Of a stretch of DNA of 64,000 nucleotides, positions 55,250 through 64,000 are shown piece after piece. The stretch lies in the NCBI GenBank assembly GCA_029959085.1, contig JARWIR010000027.1, positions 4,216,001-4,280,000 on the forward strand. The letters are read 5' to 3'. The DNA comes from Nemophila menziesii (lineage: Eukaryota > Streptophyta > Magnoliopsida > Boraginales > Hydrophyllaceae). Each line of letters begins with the position of its first letter. Position 1 is the stretch's first letter. The position numbers and the translations under genes were made by a program. The notes beneath the pieces are model-generated. The model did not search any database. It was not told where the DNA came from and saw nothing but the letters and a program-made list of their open reading frames with translations.

Positions 55250-56816
55250 CATATCGTTCGTCCAGAATAGCCCATACTACATTTTTGTACTAATAGCTCA
55301 CCACTTCCCATATTTACCACTTCCAAAACATTGTTGAGCGGCATCTCATCGAGTCTCAAAAATTTTCCAGTTTATTGGCATCGCTTATATTGCTTGACAA
55401 ATATGTGACAATCTTAATGGATAGTGGGCCAATAAAAACCGGATTGAAGTACTTTAGTAGTTGTGCGATCACCCTTGAAATATCCTCCATATGGTGAATC
55501 GTAACAACTTACTACCACATCAGAATCTCATGTTCCGGCACACATCTTCAAATCATCTAATCACTACATACCTTGAACAAGTGTGGATCCTTCCAAAAGA
55601 ATTGCTTCGCTCTATGCATCAATCTCTTTTTCTCTTGTTGTTTGCTTCTAGTGGGGAAGACTCTACTCGCAATAAGATTAACAATATCTCCATACCATGG
55701 ATCATTCTTCGTATTTACCATAAATAGATTTTAATCAGGAAATACTTCATTGACTACTTCTGGTCTATTGTTGACATTAGAACCTTTGAGGCGAGATAGA
55801 TGATCAACTACTTGATTGTCGCTTCCCTTTCGCTCTCGAATGTCCAAATTAAACTCTTACAATAAAAGAACCCACCTAATAAGACGTGACTTTCCTTCCT
55901 TCTTCTTCCTGATGTACTTGATTGTTGAATGATCCGTGTATACAATTACTTTTTCTCCATGAAGATAGGAACAAAACTTATCAAACACGTATAACATGGC
56001 CAATAACTCCTTCTCGGTTATGTTGTAGTTCATTTGTGAATCCGTAAAAGTCTTACTCGCATAATAAACAATATGAAATACCCTGTCCTTGCGTTGCCCC
56101 AACACGACAAACATCACATGATCACTCGCATCACACATAACCTCAAACGGATGACTCCAATCAGGAGGAGTCACAACAGGTGTAGAGATGAGTTTCTCCT
56201 TAATTTCCAAAAATATTTCATGACATTAATAATTGAAATAAAATTTTACATCCTCCTCAAGTAAGTGACATAGTAGCTTGGCAATCTTTAAAAACTCCTT
56301 AATAAAATGGAGGTAGAATCCCACATGACCTAAGAAACTTCTCACACCCTTAACAAAACTAGGAGGTGTAAGGGTTTTGATTACCTCTGTCTTTGCACGC
56401 TCAACCTCCATACCTTTACTCGAAACCCTGTGCCCCAAAATGATTCCCTCTAAAACCATAAAATGACACTTCTTCCAATTTAAGACAAGATAAGTCTCTT
56501 TACAACGAATCAACACGTTCTCTAGGTTTGCAAGACAATTGTCAAAGTCAACACAAAACACAGAGAATTCGTCCATGAATAACTCCAAGAACTGATCAAT
56601 CATGTCCAAAAATATCGTCATCGTACACCGCTAGAACGTGGCTGGTGCATTGCATAATCCAGATGGAATCCTTTGAAATGGAAATGTGCCAAAAGGACAT
56701 GCAAATGTAGTTTTTTGTTGATCAGCTGGATCCACACAAATATGATTATACCATGAATAGCCATTTAGGAAGTAATAACACTCTCTCCTTTTAAGCTTGT
56801 CTAACATTTGGTCTAT
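55250..56816 (-). pseudogene. Athila-type pol remnant (RT, RNase H, integrase start)
   Basis: The minus strand reads in order: [13 protein letters not shown] and CNAP motifs (56640-56810), then RT DEFSVFCVDFDNCLANLENV, LVLNWKKCHFMVLEGIILGH and VRSFLGHVGFYLHFIKEF (56226-56621). RNase H is at 55857-56210 with [35 protein letters not shown] and VIVYTDH. The integrase N-terminal part lies at about 55250-55850 with several stops (DNQVVDHLSRLKGSN, RCVPEHEIL). The YMDD-type box is DEFS in context MDEFSVF, so Asp 2 is replaced. It is decayed and interrupted on its right by the LTR at 56822. Confidence 0.85.
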
Positions 56817-56821
56817 GAATG

Positions 56822-58418
56822 TGGTAGTCCTTTGTGTGTTCTAGAAATATGCAATAAGGATAAGAGAACCACAACCGCAAGTGTACGGTTGTCCCAAGTA
56901 ATATAAGTGATAATACAGATTCGTTCTCAGGGACGGAATGGTTGACTCTAATGCTTATCAGATAGTAGTTAATTGCACGTGAAAACAAGTAAATGATTTT
57001 TAGAATGGTTGTTTTGGTTTTCTAATGCTAAGACAATGAATTAAAATACTAAATTAATGCAAGAATTAAACTAGACGCAAGAAACTAAAGTGTTTACGCA
57101 AGATGAGAAGGCAGTACTTGAGATACGCAAAGGTTTCACCTAATTATCATTCATTTCATGTCATGTTTAACAGACAAATTGGTAATGTGTATTGCTCGGG
57201 ATTCAGAATCCTCCTTACCCCCGTCAGGGTGGACTAAGGACCTACTCTCAAGTGCTACAAACCCCGTCAGGGTGATTATAGTCCACTCTCAAGTGATTAA
57301 GTCTAATTTACCCAATAGGCCATAGGTTTAATTAAGATCGTTAGAGACTCTAATTTCTAACCTATATTCATTAACTAGTTATGTACCCAGACCCCCCGTC
57401 AAGGTGATCTAATCGCCACTAATTGGAATAGCCTAGATACTAAGTCCTCTTGTCAATTGTTCAGGTCAATAATAGTAAATAAAATGCAAATTAAAGAAAA
57501 ATACAATTTACCCAATTTTATTTAAATAATAATTATCCCAAATCCAAACATATGAAACGAAATCAAATTGGGATTAACCCATTATGCGTTCTCAAGCACT
57601 ATTTAAGGTTAGCTCATAATAATTGAAAAGACAAAAACTAAATTAAAACAGAAAGAATTCATGTTCTTCAATTACAGAATTAAAAGATAGAACCTAATTA
57701 GGAATTGGGTCTGGCTGTGATTTGGAGAAGATGACTTTCTCCAGCTCTTAGCTTTCTCCTTTTCCTTGCTGCTGACTTTCTCTCTGGACACTTTCTTCTA
57801 AGGATGATTTGATTTGAAGAATAAAATGAGAGGTGCTGAATAATGAGGTCTAAAGGCATATTTCTAGTGCTAAATTCGGAGTAGGGTTTTTATTTAGGTT
57901 TAAGTGAATTTTAGAAAAGCCCAAGTCCGCTAATTAAGCCGAAATCCCGTAACTGTTGCACCACCTCCATTAAAACAGCTCTAACCGACTCGTTTCAACT
58001 TGGATTGACCTCATTCCAGTTGCTAAAGTTCTGTAAATCAATGGGCACGTTTTCTCTTCACAAGTCAGAGGCTAAATCCACTCTTAGATGGCTCAGAGTC
58101 AGCAATCTTTGAAAACTTTCCAGATTTGCAGCTTAAAATAATCAATTCTTTTGGGATATTTATTCTTGCTTTGACTTCATTACACGATCTTTGACTTTAT
58201 TCTTGGCTTCCTCTCCTAGCTAGTATTCAAAACCTACAACTTTTCACTCAAAACAACCCATATTACGCTTAAAAGTTTAATAAATGAAAAATACTAGAAC
58301 TAATAGAGGAAAATCGATTTATTGCATTTTAATACCAAAAGTCCATCTAAATAGTCAAATAAACACAAAAAATGATGTCTCCCAAGGGCATAAAATTAGA
58401 ACATTTAGGGAGACATCA
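56822..58418 (-). repeat. 3' LTR, Athila-type subfamily A
   Basis: 1597 bp, TGGTAGTCC...AGACATCA on plus. Inserted in the RT of the preceding remnant (left flank gaatg). The matching 5' LTR is not in the window. Confidence 0.88.
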
Positions 58419-59871
58419 AGACCCCCAACTCAAACCTTTGTCGTCCCGACAAAGCAAAACTAAAAACTAGGGGAATGAAGTAGATGCAAGAGAAAATAGA
58501 AGCTAGCAAATATACCCTAAAGCAGTTCTTAAAATAAATCTCATATAGCAAACATTAAGATCTAACATACACATACACTAATCATGCAACATCAAACACA
58601 AATAACTTCAATCATAAAATTAACTTTGCAATGCTAGAAGGTTACACTTGTACTTATCTCATTATGATGGCTATAGTTTGTTCCTCGATCCTTACTCGCT
58701 TTGAAAGCTCCACTTAGTATACAACCTATTAACTTACCATGCACCTAGGAATCACAAGGAATTTACGGTTTTAGCGTAGGCTTAGGGACGGTGTGGTATG
58801 TATATTTGGTAAATTTGAAGTGAGCTTTTGGCTCTCTCCTCACTTACCATCAACAACTGTCCATGAGCTTGAGTTTACACTCATATAATGTTCTCACTCA
58901 ACCCATTTGACGCGCTAATGTTGCGTCCCCATGTCAACCCAATATAAACTAAGACGATTTTTCAAAATATTCCACTTTTCCGGTTTATTTTATTCTTTCT
59001 TTCTTTTTATTTTATTTCTCATTTCTTTTCTCTTTTTTTTACAAGATACCCATGACCCTTATTTTGATATGAAAGGTCAAGTCTCTTATAATTTTTTTTT
59101 CAAATCCCGGCAAAGGGTTACAAATAATAATATCATCTTTTATTTTTGTGCCTCAATACAAACACCTATAATCCCTTCCCAATGTAATTTCCCAAATGTG
59201 GACCCTCCACCCCAAACTCAAGCTCGAGACAGGTCTCAGGATCGTGATTCAAGTGCGGGTCATTTGGTTATGCCTAATAATCTAAAGGATAATGGGCTTA
59301 TATCGTGGCTACAAAAGAAAAGGCTTAAGGCTCAAACTTGGGCTAAGATGGATAAAATTATTATAAGGGATAGCAAGCTAAAAGGCTTCAAATGGCTTAT
59401 AAAGAACTGCCCCTATCATTTTCCTAGTTACATGGTTCGTCTCTAGTTCATATTTAAGTGGGTTCTCTACTAATTTAGATCTCACTTCCTACAAACCAAA
59501 CATTTTCCTTAAGTACAAGCTTACTTCTTTTGCATTGTTCATTAATTTTTCCTATTCATTATCTATGTTTGCATGCAATTAAAGTGCATTTTATGTTATT
59601 CCCTAAAGTCCACTATCTACTATCATAGATTCATCAAAAGTATGCTTAAAAGGGACATCTAAATCTTCTACAGTCAAACGCAACTCCTAATTATTTTATT
59701 GAAAGCAATTAAAAACAAATAAAACATAAAAACTGGGATGAGGCAACGAACCCCACCCCAAACTCAAGAATGAGTCGTGTCCCCACGACTCGAAAAGACT
59801 CAACGCAATTAAACTAATTTACACTAAATGAGAAAGGATAGAAAACGTATCTTAACCAGCGCGAGGCTGGT
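58419..59871 (-). other. Structured 3' noncoding region with polypurine tract
   Basis: Polypurine tract and H2 (58436-58454), the 9-mers at 58975-58983 (one mismatch) and 59107-59115, the G-rich words near 59213 and 59757, H1 (59772-59791) and H0 (59854-59872). Same order as in the other copies. No gene. Confidence 0.68.
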
Positions 59872-59872
59872 T

Positions 59873-60470
59873 ATCAGTGTTGCATCCAAGTTGAGGTTTT
59901 GAATTCTTCTTCATCAATGGTTGCGTTTAAAGTGTTCTTCATCACCTCGAAATTTTCGTCATTCCCACGTTTTCATCTATTCCTCGATCTCTAAGCATCA
60001 TCTCCTCTTCGAAAATCTTCCCTCAATACCCAATTCTCTTTCTTCCTCATGTTATTCGTACCTTTTTCAACCTTTATGGTCAACTCTGATGACCCCAAGC
60101 TCAAAGCTTCAAGAACTCTCAAATGTTTTGGATAAAATTATGATGTTGGTGTTCTTGAAGGTTTGGATATGAATTATGGATTGTTTAGAGATGGGTCATA
60201 GATATTTCAAGGTTTGGGAAAGGTTTAATGGATAAACTTTAAGCTTTGGTGAAAGAAAAATTTGGATTAAAGTGTAAATCTTTGGTATTTTGGGAGATTT
60301 ATGGTATGATTGTGTGTTTGGATGATGTGTAGAGAGAAGGATTGGTGGTATATTGGTGTTTTGATGATGATTTTCAGAGTAGTTGGAGGCTAGGATTCGT
60401 AGGTGGAGGCTGGATTAGGAAAGAAGTTAAAAAGATAGGGTTTTAACCCTTAAAATCGCCTATCACAACA
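59873..60470 (-). other. Decayed third-ORF region
   Basis: I can only recognise the G-rich word (about 60103) and short charged fragments. No reading frame can be followed. The reading frame on plus (59921-60172) is not supported. Confidence 0.35.
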
Positions 60471-60475
60471 GCTGA

Positions 60476-60890
60476 CCGGCTAGCCGGTGGCTAACCGGCA
60501 TGCCGGTCGTTGTGTCGGCGAAAAATAAATAACGATTTTTTTCCCTCTGACGCAAGCCTCCTTGCGTCATAGATGACACACTAACTAGAACTCTCAACTT
60601 CACAGACCGGCTAGCCAGTCATCTGACCGGCATACCGGTCGCGTCTCGCTGGCGCAACTTCAGACGCAGCATGTTGCGTCAAACTCGACGCACTAGTCAG
60701 AAATTTTTATCTGTTCATTCGAACTTTTTGACTTCACCATTGGATAAATCTCGAAAAGTTATGCTGTTTAGGCTCAAGAAAAAGTTAATTCCGACTTCCG
60801 AGCATCAAGTTATGATCTTCCGAAGTTACTGATAACCGGGTTACAGCACCATAACCGGGAACCCGGTTAGAGACGAACGGGAACCCGTTT
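60476..60890 (-). repeat. Mixed palindrome array (types B and A in one element)
   Basis: Type B pairs: 60476-60489 ACCGGCTAGCCGGT with 60495-60508 ACCGGCATGCCGGT, and 60606-60619 with about 60625-60638. Type A copies follow at about 60836-60890 (AACCGGGTTA, ATAACCGGGAACCCGGTTA, ACGGGAACCCGTTT). The G-rich word (about 60958-60968) lies just outside. Confidence 0.8.
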
Positions 60891-61155
60891 AGCTTCTGTT
60901 CAACAGCCTATTATTTGCATCAAGAAGGTGCTACATCAATCGTTTCTTATACCTAGCACCCCAAACTCAATTATTAACACCTGCAAATCATCAAAAACAC
61001 TACACCCTTCTCATTTCTTAAAATTATACACTAATAAACATCAAATTACTCTATTATACACTACGAATTTAAAGACATGAAAGAAATTTAAAGCATGGGT
61101 TGTCTCCCAAGAAGCACTTTTGTTTATTACGTCTTTAAGTTCGACGCGTTACCTT

Positions 61156-61680
61156 TCATGAAGATGGTAGTGAGGCCCTTGCGGTGTTCCTCCGCTTAAA
61201 CTCGCCTCCTCCTTGATGTAAAATCTTTAGAACCTCCCCCCTTAGAATATTATTCAATCGATCTCTAAAAGGAGGTGGGTAAGTACTTCGTTTCGCCTTC
61301 TTATTTTCACGACGAAACTCATTTTCCACCACATTAGAGTAGATAACCGTTCTCAACGGTATAAGCTTATTTTTACTCCTTGTTTCAATCTCGTAATCAT
61401 ATTTAAAATGTGGTGGGTAGGTTCTCCTCCTTGTCGCTTTACTCTCACGGTGTTGCACCTTGTTTATATAACACATGTTGATCATTTATAGTAATAGAGG
61501 TAATTCTGATTTTTCATCTCTAATAATGATTCGTGGTGGAGATGGTGATTGGTGAACTTTTTGTGGTGGATATTCCATTTCTATTTTATCTTTAACCTTT
61601 AATTCTTCAATTGATTCTCCAACCATTTCACATTCGTCTTCGCTGTCAACCCAATCTTCCACTATTACCTCATCATATTT
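61156..61680 (-). pseudogene. Second copy of the YPPxF ORF, two nonsense changes
   Basis: Homologous over its length to the C-terminal two thirds of the 48637-49404 ORF. It keeps both motifs (HRESKATRRRTYPPHFK and RRENKKAKRSTYPPPFRDR) and the acidic VDSEDECEM region. A TAA replaces a CAA codon before MINMCY, and a TGA replaces an Arg codon near the end (ASLPSS stop). The upstream part is missing because the sequence switches to plus-strand gag at about 61680-61690. Confidence 0.65.
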
Positions 61681-61689
61681 TTTCTGTAG

Positions 61690-64000
61690 GAGTTAATAAT
61701 GTCAACATGGAAGAGAAGTTCACCGCTTTAGAAAAAAATACAAACGACTTTAGAAAAACAATTGAAACAACTCACGTTAGCCTTGAAAGAAGGTTTTTCA
61801 AGTAAAAGGGTTGAAGTAAATGCTACGCAAGAAGTGTATGGGTGTTCGAATTGTGGTGTTTAAGACCATGATTGGGAAAATTGTGATTATAATACCGAAG
61901 CCGTGATGTTCGTTTCTAATAGGGGAAATTATAATTCGAATGGACAAGGTTATCAACCCAACAGAAACCATCCGGGTTTCCAATACTCAAATCCTAATGG
62001 GGCAGCTAATCCTACCTACGCATATCAACAGCGTCCCCAAGGTAACACTTATCAACCTAGACCACAATATAACTATCAAGGGGGACAGAATTATGGAAAT
62101 CAGGCTCAAAGGCGACCTCCTCAAAATAGTTATAATGACACAATGAATCAAAAAGATTTACCCTCTCAACCTCAAGAAGGAACTGAAGATCTTCGGTTAA
62201 CAGTAGACAAATTAATGGCAATGCAGGCACAATCCATTCAGAATCAACAAACCTATGAACCTGCATTAAAATTGTTGGGGACTCAAGTAAATCAAATGTC
62301 AAAACAATTAAATCAGCATCCACAAGGAAGACTTCCTAGTGATACAGAAGTCCCAAAACAAACCGATGATTGTAATGCCATATCGTTGAGAAGTGCTAAG
62401 AAACTTCCTCCACCCCCATTTCCAGTCATGAAAGAAAAAGAAGTGATAAATAAAGAAAACCAGAAGTGGAGGAGGTATAAAAAGAAAATGAACCTGAAGT
62501 AATAGAGGTGGAGAAAATTCCAGAAGTTCTGAAAAAGAAAGATATTGTGGAGAACCGTCCTCCTCCACCTTTCCCTTCGTGAGTTCAGAAAAAATGAGAT
62601 ATGGCCGAATATCAGAGATTCGTCAATAGGGTAAGGGGTCTCAACATAAATATTCCGTTACTTGAAGCTATTAAATATATACCGATATACGTAAAGTTTT
62701 TGAAGAGAGCCCTAACCAACAAAAGGCCGTATTGTGATAATGAGATGATTGGTTTACCCGAAGAGTGCAACGCTATCTGCCAAAGTAAGTTGCCACCTAA
62801 GTTGCTTGACCCGGGGAGTTTTACAATTCCGATATCGATTGGTAAGGAGTGGCAAGGAAAAGCATTATGTGATTTGGGTGCAAGTATCAATCTTATGCGC
62901 AAATCAATCTTTGATAAGCTGAGAATAGGAGATTTGAGACCTACTTCTATGGTCTTACAAATGGCTGATAGATCCCTCGTTCATCCGGAAGGACGAATCG
63001 AAGATGTCCTCGTTAAGGCAGGTACTTTAGTTTTTCCCGTTGATTTTGTTATTCTTGAATACGACGCGGATAGGAATGTCCCCATTATTTTGGGACGACC
63101 ATTCCTAGCCATGGGGCGTACTTTGATCGATGTAGAGAACGGAGAATTAACCATGAGAATCCAAGACGAGGAGGTGAAGTTTAATGTGTTCAGAGCTATG
63201 AAATTTCCAGATGTTCCAGGAGATTTCTTTCGAATAGATGTAGCTGAACATGCCACGCAAGAGGTATTTGATTGTTTTAATTATGATGATATCTTGCAGG
63301 CCGCTTTGACATTAGACTTACGAGAGATAATGGAAGAGCTTGCTGAAACAGTGGCAGCTCTCAATTCAGGAAAACCAAAATATAAGCGTCCTGCCTATGA
63401 ACCTGTGAGAGAACCGGGGGAGATGGTCGTTAAAAATAAACCATCCATTGAATCTCCTCCGAAGTTAGAAGAAAAACCATTGCCAACGCACTTGAGGTAT
63501 GCGTATTTGGGTACTAATAATACTTTACCTGTTATTGTTTCAGCAAATTTAACAGGTTTCCAAGAAGATAAACTGCTACGTATACTAAGGGCGAACAAAG
63601 AGGCGATAGGTTGGACCATTGCTAATATCAAAGGCATTAGTCCATCCTATTGTCAACATAAAATTATTCTTGAAGATGATAGTGCACGTTCAGTTGAAGG
63701 TCAAAGGAGATTGATGCCAGCAATGAAGGAAGTAGTGAAGAAAGAAGTGATTAAGCTACTAGACGCGGGAATCATCTTTCCCATAGCTAGTAGTGAATGG
63801 GTTAGTCCGGTTCAATGCGTACCAAAGAAAGGAGGAATGACTACCATCCTCAATGATTAGAATGAAGCTATCTCCACAAGAACAGTTGTTGGTTGGAGGG
63901 TTTGTATGGATTACCGCAAGTTGAACAAGGCGACTAGAAAAGACCATTTTCCTCTTCCCTTCATTGATCAGATGTTAGACAAATTGGCTGGTAGGGAATA
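61690..64000 (+). pseudogene. Athila-type gag-protease-RT, 5'-truncated, broken, runs off the right edge
   Basis: Begins inside gag (GVNNVNMEEKFTALE). After a frame change near 61745 come the zinc knuckle CSNCGV-stop-DHDWENC (TAA at 61861-61863) and QP-rich linkers (61903-62502). Two further frame breaks precede 62601. An open stretch of 419 codons then holds the protease (LCDLGASINLMRKSIFDKL, VPIILGRPFLAMG) and the start of RT (AIGWTIANIKGISPSYCQHK, VKKEVIKLLDAGIIFPIA, SEWVSPVQCVPKKGGMT). A TAG at 63858-63860 interrupts RT, which continues in frame ([33 protein letters not shown]) to the edge. It is related in sequence to the gag-protease of 39495-42278 and could be kin of its autonomous helper. 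Confidence 0.9.

Noticed and set aside
1..64000. Resident host genes or tRNA genes
   Set aside because: Every supported coding stretch belongs to a transposable element. The tRNA-like words are primer-binding sites next to LTRs, not tRNA genes.

Overview
The window is nuclear DNA of a flowering plant, probably a eudicot; I cannot name the species. It is AT-rich and consists almost entirely of nested transposable elements. Most are Ty3/gypsy LTR retrotransposons of the Athila type: primer-binding sites match the 3' end of tRNA-Asp, LTRs run TGATGTCTCC...CACCA, and an extra ORF lies between pol and the 3' LTR. I see no ordinary host gene, rRNA, tRNA or CRISPR array.

Layout. 1-6170: 3' half of a plus-strand Athila-type element (integrase end, palindrome array, degenerate third ORF, structured 3' region, LTR), inserted in a Ty1/copia LTR. 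6171-9930: decayed copia element. 10739-20437: minus-strand, gag/pol-less Athila-type derivative whose LTR is split by a young coding-free LTR element (13782-19537, TSD gtaat). 20440-24331: minus-strand gag-pro remnant with PBS and LTR. 24332-28012: 3' part of a plus-strand element. 28013-31130: intergenic debris with two facing RNase H remnants. 31134-48620: a Mutator-like (MULE) element with a spliced transposase gene on plus and a ULP1-like protease gene on minus. It was hit by a hAT-type MITE (32278-32726) and by a complete, young, non-autonomous Athila-type element (34946-43988, TSD ctaat). 48637-54064: 3' half of another plus-strand element plus an older LTR stub. 55250-56816: decayed minus-strand RT/RNase H/integrase. 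56822-61680: 3' half of a minus-strand element, joined head-to-head to a plus-strand gag-pro-RT fragment that runs off the right edge.

How the parts work together. The Athila-type copies share a conserved noncoding design downstream of pol: arrays of paired GC-rich palindromes, a GAGTTTGGGGT word repeated about five times (the last copy is the polypurine tract), three short hairpins, and a 9-nt long-range complementarity. One hairpin keeps its pairing although its sequence differs between subfamilies. Several copies lack RT and integrase but keep these signals, so they look like non-autonomous elements mobilised by relatives. Two copies carry an unfamiliar ORF with a duplicated YPPxF motif where pol would end. 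The MULE has its own dispersed interrupted palindrome (TGTGTTGC-N-AACACA) in introns and spacers, and its ULP1-like protein has alanine where the catalytic cysteine should be.

The strongest candidates for something undescribed are the palindrome arrays shared across unrelated element types, the conserved structured 3' region, the YPPxF ORF, and the inactivated ULP1 protein of the MULE.
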